From Siphonodentalium dalli (lineage: Eukaryota > Mollusca > Scaphopoda > Gadilida > Siphonodentaliidae), in the NCBI GenBank assembly GCA_032622095.1, contig CP136069.1, forward strand, positions 164,166,394 through 164,230,393: a stretch of DNA of 64,000 nucleotides. Reading direction: 5' to 3'. The translations under genes were made by a program, and so were the position numbers. Under the pieces are notes generated by a model. That model was given only the letters and a program-made list of their open reading frames with translations. It was not told where the DNA came from and did not search any database. Positions 12,124 through 22,425 of this stretch are shown one piece after another; position 1 is the first letter of the stretch; each line of letters opens with the position of its first letter.

Positions 12124-12296
12124 GATAAAGAAGCTCTGAAAAATGTGCGGTCTATCTTATAATTTACCATGCGATATAGTCAAGTGAAAACATCTCTCGG
12201 AAGTGGTAATTTTTATGACTTCATTAAGTTCATTAACTTAAGTCTTTCCATGTCTAGGCACATAAAGTCTATAAAATTATCTCATGCAATTTGATG

Positions 12297-12297
<1 letters not shown>

Positions 12298-12330
<33 letters not shown>
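12298..12330. repeat. Poly-C homopolymer, about 33 bp
   Basis: An uninterrupted run of C between 'gatga' and 'gctgg'. The length is likely polymorphic or uncertain in assembly. Confidence 0.95.
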
Positions 12331-12331
<1 letters not shown>

Positions 12332-12850
12332 CTGGTAAAGAAAGCGACAAAACCATTTACTTAAAAAGTTTTTTACGATGCACAAATGTCACTTTGATAT
12401 AAACCTTTATCAGATCAACTCAATTTTACTACCCTTTTACTGATCTATGCATTTAATTAATTATTTACTCAAAGCACCCTGGCGTGTGTTTGGGATTTCC
12501 TCTATCCTCTATTGGCTCAGATATCATCCGATATCAGTTTCCACTCACAATGTTTGATGATGACTGGCTAGTACACAGGATCCTGATACATGCTGATGTC
12601 CCTTGGGCGGAATCGTCAGATTGATTTCATCAAATATTCAGCCACATCCTGTCCCACAAAAGCTTTTTGGCGCTGATAAGATGTTAATACTTAGAATTTT
12701 TCAGCTGATCTCCTGGTGCAAAGAGAGTACTTATACAGGGATCACCCTTGGTGATTTACCGGGGCCAAATACAGGCCCCTATCCCAATTTCAAAATTATG
12801 TCAGTTTTCCCAATTTTGATTCTAAAGTTTTCCAATTTACTAAGGTGATT
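12331..12850. other. Spacer without recognised feature
   Basis: An 81-codon plus-strand frame at 12603-12848 matches no protein I recognise and ends at the MITE edge. No terminal repeats found. Confidence 0.45.
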
Positions 12851-12992
12851 GAAGTCTGCAAATAGTGTCTGTCCTTTGCAGAATGAGGTCCCCAGAGAGT
12901 GAATTTGGTGATGCTAGACCACTGTGTGGGATAGCATCACTAAATTACCCTCTGGGGACCTCATTCAGCAAATGACAGACATACTATTTGCA
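12851..12992. mobile_element. Family B MITE, short single-hairpin form, copy B2
   Basis: About 142 bp. A single hairpin module of GAATGAGGTCCCCAGAGAGT with complementary ACCCTCTGGGGACCTCATTC is bounded by AAGTCTGCAAATAGTG and CACTATTTGCA-like ends. The right terminus lacks the usual GGCTTG. Flanks aggtgatt and tgatgatt match at 6 of 8 positions and may be a decayed TSD. Confidence 0.75.
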
Positions 12993-13196
12993 TGATGATT
13001 TATTTCAGTATGCAAATCCTGAATATGTACTTAAAATGTTCAGTTGTAACTGATTAGTTGGTGTGTTTATACAGTACGCATTACTCAACAAGTTGGTTTT
13101 TACACTTTATTGACAGCTGTTGCTATGGAAATGAAAATTTATATATTTTACCAGTGGTTCACCTATGTGAAAATTCCCAACCCCATTGGCTTAGTA

Positions 13197-13409
13197 CAGT
13201 AATGCTCTAAATAATCAACTCCTTAACCACAGCATAATTATAGGTAACTTTTCAGGATTTAGTCGGAATTATGGCGTGTTGCCATTCATCAGAAAGCTCT
13301 CACTAAGAGCTTTCCGATGAATGGCAACAAGCCATATTTCCGACTAAATCCTGAAAAATTACCCATAATTCTGCTGTGGTTAAGGAGTCGATTATTTAGA
13401 GCGTTATTG
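13197..13409. mobile_element. Family A palindromic MITE, copy A3
   Basis: 213 bp between TA dinucleotides (13195-13196 and 13410-13411). Starts CAGTAATGCTCTAAATAATC and has full arms with GGATTTAGTCGGAA and a GAGCTTTCCGATGAATGGC loop stem. The terminal GCGTTATTG has drifted from GGCATTACTG. Confidence 0.9.
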
Positions 13410-13770
13410 TAGTTCCCAATGGCATGGCCCCTTTCCCCAATTGGGGTATGATCCCTCATATTGTATATGACACTATACCAGGAATTTGTGTTGAGTGTAG
13501 CATGTACACTGAAAACTTCAGTTTGAATAGAAGGTTTGATGTATGTATTGTATGTATGCAGCTAGATAATCCCAGGAACTTCTACGCTGGCTAGAGATCA
13601 TATTCCACCAGTTCGAAACCAGTGAATTTTTTGAAGTTCTGGTAGGGAACTTTATCACACTGAACAAATAATGCAGAATAAATGTTCCTTAATAATATTT
13701 CACAGCATGTAAAGGTTCCAGATCGAGATTGCATGATTTGGGCAGTTTTTGTGAGTTGATTTCTCGTTGT
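13410..13770. other. Spacer without recognised feature
   Basis: No gene or repeat edge recognised between the family A element and the P2 paralogous segment. Confidence 0.4.
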
Positions 13771-14559
13771 GATGATCTGTCTCTTCCAGGCAACAATTAC
13801 AACAACATATTTTTTATAAATGTCGATAGCTATTTTCTTAACAATATTCAGATAAAACTGAAGGTGGGGTATATTATGTCTATAACCCTTTACCCAATAA
13901 ACCGGCCAAAACCGGCCAAATAAAGCTGCAACAGCCTAAATTATCTTCGGTCTGTCTCAATAGAACCATACAAATATGGATATCATTGGAATCGGCTCCT
14001 TGAGCACATTGTGATAGTTACCGTTATGCCCTGTGCCAATGCATTCTCTTATATATGCGAGTCGACCATAGGTCGCCTCGCATATATAAGAGAATGCATT
14101 GGCCTAAAAAAAATCTTTTTTTAATACTTTATACCATTTTTTCTTACATTCTTTAACAATTTTATCATTTTTAATGTGTTAAGCCAATGCATTCTCTTAT
14201 ATATGCGAGGCGACCTATGGTCGACTCGCATATATAAGAGAATGCATTGGCACAGGGCCCTTCTGTTGGGTAAAGGGTTAAAGGCATAATAAAGTGTTTT
14301 ATTTCTATTGTAATTCACAGTAAATCTCTCAGCTGATCTGCAATTTGCCTTGATTGAGGGTGCAAACAAGATAGAGTGCTCACTCTTGGTAGACTCAAAA
14401 TGATTTTGCATGGTTTTCTGTTCTAATACTTGCACCTAATACTGTCCCACAAATGTCATAAGAAATTCTAAATACAATTGCTAATAATTGCTGGGACAGG
14501 TGTCCTCGATTCATGTCTATTATTTTATTTCCTGGAGTTTATATAAAACTTGCTGGGAA
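13771..14559. repeat. Paralogous segment P2, copy a
   Basis: Aligns with 21201-21783 from 'gatgatctgtc.cttccaggca' to 'ataaaacttgctgggaa', including 'aaggcataataaag', 'taaatctctcagctgatctg' and 'ctgtccca.aaatgtcataag'. It is split by a TTAA-class MITE at 13886-14277. It keeps an intact cttccaggcaacaattac where copy b has a family B MITE. No protein was recognised in either copy. Confidence 0.85.
13886..14277 (+). mobile_element. piggyBac-like MITE (family C), 392 bp, double hairpin
   Basis: Ends are CCCTTTACCCAATA and TGTTGGGTAAAGGG, flanked by ATAA (13882-13885, a one-base change from TTAA) and TTAA (14278-14281). Two large stem-loops each contain CCAATGCATTCTCTTATATA against its complement, with a GACCATAGGTC-type loop. 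The same 392-bp element sits in opposite orientation at 23966-24357. Paralog P2b reads 'gtcgataaaggcataat' here, the empty site. Confidence 0.88.
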
Positions 14560-14615
14560 CTTGGAATAGATAGACCATCTTTAGTGTCCTTTAAAGATAA
14601 GGAAGGTGTTCGCGG

Positions 14616-14850
14616 CAAGTCTTCAAATAGTGTGTCTGTCATTTGCGGAATGAGGTCCCCAGAGGGTTAATTTAGTGGCGCTATCATGCACAGTGAGCTA
14701 GTATCACCAAACTATAGATACTTCATTATGCAGAATGATGTCCCCAGAGAGTGAATTTGGTGATGCGAGCCCGCGTGTGGGATAGCATAACTAAATTCAC
14801 CATCTGGGGACCTCATTCTGTAAATGACAGACACACTATTGGCAGGCTTG
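14616..14850. mobile_element. Family B MITE, copy B3, 8-bp TSD
   Basis: 235 bp from CAAGTCTTCAAATAGTGTGT to CACTATTGGCAGGCTTG, with flanking octamers gttcgcgg (14608-14615) and gttcacgg (14851-14858), 7 of 8 identical. It carries two hairpin modules joined directly, without the long linker of B1 or B7. Confidence 0.88.
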
Positions 14851-15021
14851 GTTCACGGTGGGTATTGCTGTTAAAACAGTCACATCTGTTAAAACCGCCA
14901 TAAACAGAAAGATTATTAAAATATTTTGTTCTTATACCGATCATGAATGTTGAGTAAATAGTATGTTATTGTCAAGTTCATATGCCGTCTTAGTAAACAC
15001 AAGCCATGTTATGTTGCAGTA

Positions 15022-15232
15022 CAGAGTATGTGATAAGCAAACACTCAACACTGAGGAGACTAAACTAACTTTGGTTAAAATTGCCACCAAGTTGTTTACA
15101 AGATACTGGCATAGCACTCACTAATCCTTGCCACTCAAGATTTCATTGTTGAATGTGTCACTGTGTATCACTCTCCTAAAAAAATTGTCACAGTGTTGGG
15201 TGTTTTGCTTATCGCTCATGCTTTACGTGCTG
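15022..15232 (+). mobile_element. TA-flanked MITE (family F), copy F1
   Basis: 211 bp between TA at 15020-15021 and 15233-15234. The right end GTTTTGCTTATCGCTCATGC is complementary to the left end GTGATAAGCAAACACTCAAC. The TA target and CAG start suggest a Tc1/mariner-like MITE. A second, inverted copy lies at 17228-17457. Confidence 0.78.
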
Positions 15233-15234
15233 TA

Positions 15235-16049
15235 TATAAACAAATGCACAGCTCACACAAAGTGTGTGTTGTGGAAATATCACATTCATACTATCATTAT
15301 ACTATACTATTACTATATTCTTAAGGCCATCTGCACCTTTAAATCAGTGAAACTATATATGGTAATAATATAAATGGTTTTTGTGTTTATCCTCCATGCA
15401 TGTATTATGGGTCAAATGAATGGTGTTGTCACTATGAATTCCCGCTATAAAGACTGATTTGGGACAGGTTCTGTATTATAATAGTACGATAGCACGGGAT
15501 CTCGGAGGTAGATACCGCCTTTGGTAGGAGAACCGCCTATGTTGATCCCTACTCTGCCTAACTCAGCAATTCGGCATTCGTTGATCAAATTATGTAATCA
15601 TACGATAGCACGGGATCTCCGAGCGTGAGTAGTTTCAACCACAGAAATCCCGTGCAAAATAATATCCGTACTCAGCAGTCCGACATTCTTCTGTTACCGC
15701 GACATTTATTACGCTGTATATAACGTCGCTATTTCAATGCACACTAAACATTACGTTGTAGTTTTGGCGCTTTGATTTCAAAGGGTTACGCTGTACCGGT
15801 AACACGCTGTGCTCAATTGACCCGCTTTTTCATCAGTATTCTGTTTAACCCCCCGAACTTCCGTTGCAGCCGGATTTTTTATGACATATTGCTACTGACT
15901 TTTGGTACATGTATGAATCAAACAGATCATCTGCGAGGGGAATGGGTCCATGGGATGGACCCGCAGCCGGCCTGGCGGAAACCCTGCATTAAATCAAGTT
16001 CAATGCACCACTTAATTGCCCCTAGAATTGATCTGAGAATGACAATTAA
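15235..16049. other. Spacer with a 19-bp direct repeat
   Basis: 'tacgatagcacgggatctc' occurs twice, near 15484 and 15600, within otherwise unique sequence. A 109-codon plus-strand frame at 15772-16101 resembles no known protein and runs through the hAT-like terminus at 15935-15986, so it is not called. Confidence 0.45.
15935..15986 (-). mobile_element. hAT-like terminus, solo end
   Basis: On the minus strand this reads CAGGGTTTCCGCCAGGCC and continues through GGGTCCATCCCATGGACCC to CATTCCCCTC. The same layout, CAGGGTTTCCGC followed by GGCC motifs and then CATTCCCCTC, occurs in direct orientation at 30378-30432. CAGGGTTTCCGC is a common hAT-type end. No partner end or TSD was found nearby. 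Confidence 0.45.
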
Positions 16050-16303
16050 CCATTTCTACACTAAATACTCATTGACGAGTAGTTCCCTTAGGAAATGTTG
16101 AGATAATAAGTTTAACCCTATCTATACCAAATACTCATTGACGAGTCATTCCCTTAGGAAATGTTGAGATAAGTTTAACCCTATCTATACTAAATACTCA
16201 TTGACAAGTCATTCCCTTAGGAAATGTTGAGATAATAAGTTTAACCCTATCTATACTAAATACTCATTGACGAGTCGTTCCCTTAGGAACTGTTTATTGA
16301 ACT
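16050..16303. repeat. Tandem repeat of a TTAA-element end, about 66-bp unit
   Basis: The block 'ctaaatactcattgacgag', 'cccttaggaa', 'gttgagataataagt' and TTAACCCTATCTATA recurs at 16061, 16127, 16190 and 16256 (periods 66, 63, 66). Each unit includes the TTAA target and the CCCTATC start of the element that begins at 16245. The array is therefore made from the element's own left end plus flank. Confidence 0.9.
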
Positions 16304-16918
16304 TATTATCTGATAATTTCCAACCAATGAGTAAATAGACAGAACACAACACGCATCTTAATCGAGAATCTTTTATCGAATGAGTTGCGGATGGCACAAG
16401 GATATATTTCGCGAGAGCGTAGCTCAAGCGAAATGTAACTATGCGCCGTCCGCAACGAGTTCGATAAAAGATTCGAGATTATGATGCAAGTTGTGTTCTG
16501 TATTTATTCTATACCGTTCTGTTAGATAAATTAAATCCATTACTGTCACCTCCATTGATACTATGACTACCTTTATTGCGATTTAACTCTGATGAATAAC
16601 CAGTAATTTTCGGGATATCACCTGTATCGGATCGTTGACGTAATATACGTCATCTTTCTTTGCGACAATGTCAACAAGAATAGTTCCGGCTTGTATTGCA
16701 CTAGAGGTATTCACTAATATGTATTCAATGGCTCGTATTCCGTTGAATACATGTGCATCGCGTCGATGGGTGTGGAATAAGAATCGTTATTCACTTATAT
16801 TATTTGCTTTTCTGTCTGTCGTCTGCTTTTATTACCCGAACACCCCTCTAAATGAATAAGACAGTTCCAATGTATACTTGTATAACTGAATGGGAGAATC
16901 CATTTAGTATAGGAAGGG
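16245..16918 (+). mobile_element. TTAA-flanked piggyBac-like element (family G), 674 bp
   Basis: Lies between TTAA at 16241-16244 and 16919-16922. Left end CCCTATCTATACTAAAT and right end ATTTAGTATAGGAAGGG are inverted repeats. The interior contains a long palindrome (16331-16510) and a 63-codon frame at 16668-16859 that I do not recognise. The left end is tandemly amplified upstream. Confidence 0.75.
16331..16510. repeat. Long palindrome inside family G element
   Basis: Left arm ACAGAACACAACACGCATCT with AATCTTTTATCGAA, and right arm TTCGATAAAAGATTCGAG with GTTGTGTTCTGT. The centre is a smaller stem ATTTCGCGAGAGC/GCTCAAGCGAAAT. Arms are about 70-80 bp with scattered mismatches. Confidence 0.88.
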
Positions 16919-16922
16919 TTAA

Positions 16923-17227
16923 CACATTTCTGTTTAATAGTACCCACCCAGAAGTTACAAACTTAGGACCAAAAGATTTCCTGGCATAGACTGGCATTTT
17001 TACTATTATCTTTATAGATTTACCAGGGGTTATGCACTAACTCGTCCCCAACAATTAACTGACTCATACATTTTTTATAAATTTGAACCTTTATAGGCAT
17101 GGATGGCCTTCGTTATAGGTTATAATTTAGAAATAACAGTTAACAAATTATGAAAATTTCCTCAAGAATATACTAATAGAATAGTATGATCGTATGAATG
17201 CAATATTATTCACAAAGTATTTGTTAT
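16923..17227. other. Spacer without recognised feature
   Basis: AT-rich, no repeat edge or gene recognised. Confidence 0.4.
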
Positions 17228-17457
17228 ATAAAACACTTAAATAGTGAGCGATAAGCAAAACACTGAACACCGTGACAATTTTTTTTAGGAGAGTGATTCA
17301 TGGTGACCCGTTCAATACCAAAATCTTGAGAGGCGTGGATTAGCAAACACTACACTGGTATGTTGTAAACAACTTGGTGGCATTTCTAACCCAAGTTCAC
17401 TTAGTGGGGTCTCCCTGGTGTTGAGTGTTTTGCTTATCTCATACGCTTTATGTACTG
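17228..17457 (-). mobile_element. TA-type MITE (family F), copy F2, inverted
   Basis: The reverse complement matches the 15022-15232 copy across GATAAGCAAAACACT, GCCACCAAGTTGTTTACAA, ATCACTCTCCTAAAAAAA and GTGTTTTGCTTATCGCTCA. The ends are decayed and the flanking TA is not clear on the right side, so this copy is probably older. Confidence 0.78.
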
Positions 17458-18206
17458 TTTGATTACATAACATGTTGTTTGTTTACATAACACAGAGTAC
17501 TAGCATGACAATAACATGCAATTTACACAATATTTATGATTGATACAAGAATAAAATTTGTCTATAATTTAATATTCTTTCTATTTATGGCAGTTTTAGC
17601 AGATGTGACTATTTTAATAGAAATAACCGCTGCCAATGCTTACTGTATCTTTAAAGAGTCACCCAAAGGATATTCACAACAATTATCAATGAAAGTTGCC
17701 CAGGGTTATTGTGATGTAATTAGAACAAAATGTTGACAGACACACAAATGCACTAACAGATGCCAGACAAAACATTTTGAAAGAAGAGATAGAGTAGTTT
17801 CCCTTGACGAATCACATCAGGTAAGTTAAAAAAATAAACTTACCGCTTTATAGCCTCGGTCTCCGCTGCAGTTACCCGTTTATCCAACCATGTGCAGTGA
17901 CTTCTCGCAACTGGAATGTGGTACACTGGAATGTCCAATAATGCTCGGAATTGATGGTCGCTACACTAATGACTGGTACTGTAAGGTATAAATGAGATTA
18001 TTGATTATCATGAGTGCTTCCCCTTTGTTTGCTTCAGCAGCTAGTAGCGATAGATTATGAACAAATTAATCCATTGATCGACAAGTTTACATAAACACAT
18101 TTCTGCAAAGTCAGTCCTAGAAATTAATTGCGGGAGTTAGGGATCTATATAATATGGCCAGCGTTAGAAATGTGTTGGGGACTAACACTTTACGGATATT
18201 GTGACG
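17458..18206. other. Spacer without recognised feature
   Basis: A 66-codon frame at 17536-17736 has a hydrophobic stretch but resembles no known protein. No repeat recognised. Confidence 0.4.
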
Positions 18207-18214
18207 CTCTTTAC

Positions 18215-18444
18215 CAAGCCTGCAAATAGTTTGTCTGTCATTTGCAGAATGAGGTCCCCAGAGAGTGAATATACTATTAGGTGACGCGGACAGTGGGCTA
18301 ACATCACCAAATTCACATTCTGGGAACCTCATTCTGCTAAGGCCACAACTGCTATGGGAGACCTAGGATCAGATTGAAGTTCCCCAGTTGAAGTTGGTGA
18401 TGTTCCCCCATTTGTCATCTCGATTATGCATGCATTTTATCTTC
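18215..18444. mobile_element. Family B MITE, truncated copy B4
   Basis: Starts CAAGCCTGCAAATAGT and continues through the first hairpin module and the linker (CTATGGGAGACCTAGGAT, GAAGTTCCCCAGTTGAAG). It then stops abruptly at a fragment of a piggyBac-like MITE. The second hairpin and right terminus are missing. Confidence 0.8.
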
Positions 18445-18513
18445 CGAATATATAAGAGAATGCATTGGCACAGGGTTTTCACAAAATTTCCAGAACCATC
18501 AGTCATGAAAGGG
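18445..18513. mobile_element. Fragment of a piggyBac-like MITE right end
   Basis: Reads GAATATATAAGAGAATGCAT, then TTGGCACAGGG, then CATGAAAGGG followed by TTTTAA. This is the hairpin arm and right terminus of the family C/E type elements at 13886 and 23898. The left part is absent, and the fragment is joined directly to truncated B4. Confidence 0.7.
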
Positions 18514-18649
18514 TTTTAATGTAATTTCTTTAGTTGTTAGACCAAAATTCTAATTTCTAACAATTTTTTGGATTAAAAAGCCTAGCTACCGGTATCAGTC
18601 AGAATAATCTCCAGCCATAGGGGTTGCCAGTTGGAAAGCTTCAGGTACC

Positions 18650-19092
18650 CAGGCCTGAATTAATGTGTCTGACATTTGCAGAATGAAGTTACCAGAAGGT
18701 GAATATATTGACACAATCCCACACAGCAGGCTAGTATCACCAAATGCACCCTCTTGGGACCTCATTCTGCTTAGGCCTCAAATGCTATGGGAGACCTAGG
18801 ATCTGACTGAAGTTCCCCAGTTGAAGTTGGTGACGTCCACCCATTAGTCACTACGAATATGCATTTTATTTTCTGCAAATTAGGGAATATAGAAATTCAA
18901 CAGAAAGGAAAAAGTAGCTAAAAACAATGTTAATTTGAGACAAAATATACTTCCCAGAAGATGAGGCTAAGCAGAATGAGGTCCCCAGACAGTGAATTTG
19001 GTGATGCTATCCCACTGTGCAGTATAGCATCACTAAATTAACCCTCTGGGGACCTCATTCTGCAAATGACAGACACACTATTTGCAGACTTG
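18650..19092. mobile_element. Family B MITE, copy B5
   Basis: About 443 bp from CAGGCCTGAATTAATGTGTC to CACTATTTGCAGACTTG, with two hairpin modules and the full linker (AAGTAGCTAAAAACAATGTT, AGAAGATGAGGC). Clear target duplications are not visible. Immediately left is 'gaaagcttcaggtacc'. Confidence 0.82.
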
Positions 19093-19235
19093 GGGGTGGG
19101 GTTGCACTGTTGCAGTTAAACATTCTAAGTTTGACATCCCTCCACCAGAGACCTTCCAGCCACATTCCTGACAACACTGTGACAACAGTGAGTAGTAAAT
19201 GAATGTTTGCTGAAAGTGGTCAACATGGCGTTTAA

Positions 19236-19442
19236 CCCTTTCAGTGCCAAGTCCGATTTTTGTATCAACCCATATTTCCTTGATCATTTTTCAAATTTAT
19301 TGATTATAATAATGTGATACATTGATGGAGAGAGCTCTAAGAGCTCTTTCCATCAATGTATCACATTATTATAATCAATAAATTTGAAAAATGATCAAGG
19401 AAATATGGGTTGATACAAAAATCGGAATTGGCACTGAAAGGG
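19236..19442. mobile_element. piggyBac-like palindromic MITE, 207 bp
   Basis: Nearly perfect palindrome between TTAA at 19232-19235 and 19443-19446. Ends are CCCTTTCAGTGCCAA and TTGGCACTGAAAGGG. The arms run about 95 bp to a short AGAGCTC-centred loop. TTAACCCTTT-type ends are characteristic of piggyBac-like MITEs. Confidence 0.93.
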
Positions 19443-19446
19443 TTAA

Positions 19447-20195
19447 TGGCATTATCCTGTGCAGTGGGCTAAGTACTACAGTGGGCTTGTATCACTAAAT
19501 TCACCCTCTGAGGACCTCATTCTGCTTAGGCCTCAACTGCTATGGGAGACATAGACTCAGATTGAAGTTCCCAAATGGTGAATATTGTGATGTACACCCA
19601 TTGGGAACCTCCATTATGCAATGTGTTGTCTGCTAATTTGGGGATATAGAGCAACTAAAAAAGAAATAGAATCTATATGAAGAAGTTTCTACTGCAATTT
19701 GATAATGAAGAAACTTTCCAGAGAAGATGAGGCCAAAGCAGAATGAGGTCCCCAGAGGGTGAATTTAGTGATGCTAGCCCGCTATGTGGGATAGCGTCAC
19801 TAGGATAGCGTCACTAAATTCACCCTCTGGGGACCTCGCACTCCGCATGTATAATGTTTTGCTGATTCTTGGTATACAAGGGCCATGAGCGTTTTATTTA
19901 TAGAAATGGGAATTTTTGGGAAGGATTAAAAGTCGAACTGCGACCCAGAGGCCGAGTCCGGTAAAAGGTGGTTGGGAATTCTGGTGAGATGCATGAGAAA
20001 CCTCCAGTGATAAGCCGTATATAGTTTGAAGGATTAGTTGTTTTAACGGAATTATGAGTTGGTCATTCGTGAAACCAATATATTTTATATTCTATAATTA
20101 AAATCATGGGTATATAAATAATATATAATCTTGAGCGCGCTACATTTCTGACATTGGTTTTCTTGCAAATGACAGGCACCTTATTCTCAGGCCTG
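19447..20195. mobile_element. Family B MITE, copy B6, interrupted and missing left end
   Basis: Shares its linker with B9 (GAAGTTCCCAAATGGTGAAT, AAAAAAGAAATAGAATCTAT). It lacks the left terminus: the first recognisable bases follow directly after the TTAA MITE at 19236-19442. The second hairpin is broken after 'ggggacctc' at 19848 by about 315 bp of unrelated sequence, then resumes with 'gcaaatgacaggcacc' and ends CAGGCCTG. Confidence 0.75.
19849..20163. other. Unidentified insert within family B copy B6
   Basis: About 315 bp separating the two halves of the B6 second hairpin. It replaces the expected ATTCT. No terminal repeats or target duplication were recognised, so the nature of the insertion is unknown. 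Confidence 0.6.
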
Positions 20196-20333
20196 GTAGT
20201 AGAGAGGTTGAATGATTACAAGAGAGATTCCTGGTAAACTAGTCAATAAATTGCGACAGTCTCCATCACAATACAGTGCTATTTAAAGTTCAAGAAATTG
20301 AATAAATAAATTGCTGAAAGTGGTGTTAGGAAA

Positions 20334-20778
20334 CAAGCCTGAATACAGTGTGTCTGACATTTGCAGAATGAGGTCCCCAGAGGGTGAATTTAATGACGCT
20401 ATCACGCATGATGGGCTAGCATCACCAATTCACCTTCTGGGAACCTCATTCTGCTTAGGCCTCAACTGCTATGGGAGACCTATATTCAGACTGAAGTTCC
20501 CAAGTTGAAGTAGGTAATGTGTTCACCCATTGGTCACCTCGATTATTCTTTTTATCTTCTGCTAATTAGGGATACAGAAACTGAACAGAAGGTAAAAAGT
20601 AACTAAAAATAATGTTTATTTGAGACTATAGATTCTTTCCAGAAGATGAGGCCTGAGCAGAATGAGGTCCCCAGAAGGTGATTTTGGTGATGCTAGCCCA
20701 CTGTGTGGGGTAGCAACACTAAATTCACCCTCTTGGGACCTCATTCTGCAAATGACAGACATACTAAATTCAAGCTTG
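20334..20778. mobile_element. Family B MITE, copy B7, full length with TSD
   Basis: 445 bp from CAAGCCTGAATACAGTGTGT to its inverted partner ending AATTCAAGCTTG. Flanking octamers are ttaggaaa (20326-20333) and ttaggaat (20779-20786), 7 of 8 identical. Contains two hairpin modules and the standard linker, and is the best full-length representative. Confidence 0.9.
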
Positions 20779-20786
20779 TTAGGAAT

Positions 20787-21200
20787 ACCTCTGAGAAATT
20801 ATGGTTCCGAACAAAAGTGCAAATTATTTCTCTATTTGGCCGTATCTGTCCTAATTGGGGTGCAATAACAAATTAATGTATTGATTGGAAGGAGTGACTT
20901 TTCTCTGGGTTTAAATATCACCAGTAATTGATGAAATTAATTTGCGAATTAAATGTGTTTAAGTTCAATGGATTAATGAGTCCAAATATCGACCAGTATT
21001 AGAAATCACATGAAACTCCTAGAACTCGGAAATCCTTTTCCTGGTTTCCGTGACTGAGTATCCTATGGAAGTACAGTGCAAGCTAAGCACAAATCAGTTT
21101 TTCGATTGTGCACATGAGAGGCATGCTATATATATTGCTTGCAATAAGTCATGTGCACTATTGATTGACAAAGTGTGACAAAGGATTTGTAACTATTAAA
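20787..21200. other. Spacer without recognised feature
   Basis: Unique-looking AT-rich sequence between two family B copies. No gene recognised. Confidence 0.4.
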
Positions 21201-21783
21201 GATGATCTATCACTTCCAGGCAAGCCTTGAAATAGTGTCTGTCATTTGCAGAATGAGGTCCACAGAGGGTGAATTTGGTGATGCTAGCCCGCTGTGCGGA
21301 ATAGCATCACTAAATTCACCCTCTGGGAACCTCATTCTGCAAATGACAGGCTCACTATTTCAAGGCTTGCTTACAGGCCACAATTACAAAATCAATTTTT
21401 TATAAATCCCTGATTTAAAGACTACACATAGCTATTTTGTGAATAATTATAGATAAAACAGTAGATGGAGTATATTATTTGTCGATAAAGGCATAATAAA
21501 GAGGTTTATTGCGATCTAAATTTGAAGTAAATCTCTCAGCTGATCTGCAATTTCCTGTGATTGAGGCTGCAAACCAGAGAGAGTTCTCCTTCCTGGTACA
21601 CTCTGGAAGTTTTTGAGCGAATTTCTGTTCTAAAAATAGCCCCGAAAACTGTCCCATGAATGTCATAAGAATTTCAAAATAAAATTTATATTCATTGATA
21701 GTTTCTGGGATTGGTGTCCTTGATTCATATCTATCATTTTATAGCCTGGAATCCTGTGGAATCTATATAAAACTTGCTGGGAA
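21201..21783. repeat. Paralogous segment P2, copy b
   Basis: Diverged counterpart of 13771-14559. It contains a family B MITE (21221-21369) and lacks the piggyBac-like MITE of copy a. The 63- and 85-codon frames overlapping it are not conserved as frames in copy a, so the segment is treated as non-coding. Confidence 0.85.
21221..21369. mobile_element. Family B MITE, single-hairpin copy B8, verified TSD
   Basis: 149 bp with identical 17-bp inverted termini CAAGCCTTGAAATAGTG. Flanks are cttccagg (21213-21220) and cttacagg (21370-21377). The paralogous P2a segment reads 'cttccaggcaacaattac', an empty site with one octamer. This fixes both the element ends and the 8-bp target duplication for the whole family. 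Confidence 0.95.
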
Positions 21784-22256
21784 GAGACAACATCTTCAAT
21801 CCCTTCCCCGGAGCAGATTTTTATTGCTCACTAGAACGAGCCGAGGAGTGTTGTTGTTGACTCCCGGTCTGGAAAGAAAATATTTGCGGCCACGATGGCA
21901 AACAAGAGAGATTGTACATCTCAAAATCGAAAGACTGCAGATAAACATGTAGAATTAGATGATTTCAATTTCAAGACATGCATTGTGTCTGAACCCTAAA
22001 TTACCAAACATTTAATTTCACACCAAATGGCAGTTTCCACTCCAAAATACACTTACTATAATTTGCTTTTTTATTTTTCCTCAGTATCGAAATACATGTA
22101 GATCATTAAGTACCTGAACTACCTTTCTATGAGTGTCCCATCAAGGTGCATTGAAGTCATAAAACACAATGTTCGGAGTGCAAACTCTCGTTTCGCTATT
22201 TGTATTCATCGAATTGCGGAATTGGAAATGGAGTAACGCACGACTGTCTGGAAAAG
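21784..22256. other. Spacer without recognised feature
   Basis: No repeat edges or recognisable coding sequence. Confidence 0.4.
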
Positions 22257-22425
22257 GTATATTGCATTTCCCACCAATTAATAGGAATCCTTCTGCACCA
22301 GTATTATCTGTTTGTCTGACTAATATAATGCCCTAGATAATGTATATTGCATTTCCCACCAATTAATAGGAATCCTTCTGCACCAGTATTATCTGTTTGT
22401 CTGACTAATATAATGCCCTAGATTC
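22257..22425. repeat. 85-bp tandem duplication containing a MITE end
   Basis: 'gtatattgcatttcccacc' through 'taatgccctagat' occurs twice with an 85-bp period (starts 22257 and 22342), essentially identical. The repeated block ends with the first 15 or so bases of the family A element that follows, so the duplication captured that terminus. Confidence 0.92.

Noticed and set aside
12298-12330. Poly-C tract as a regulatory or G-quadruplex element
   Set aside because: A homopolymer alone gives no support. Its length may also be a sequencing or assembly effect.
15772-16101. 109-codon plus-strand frame
   Set aside because: It crosses the hAT-like terminus and the start of the 66-bp tandem array, so it is composite repeat sequence.
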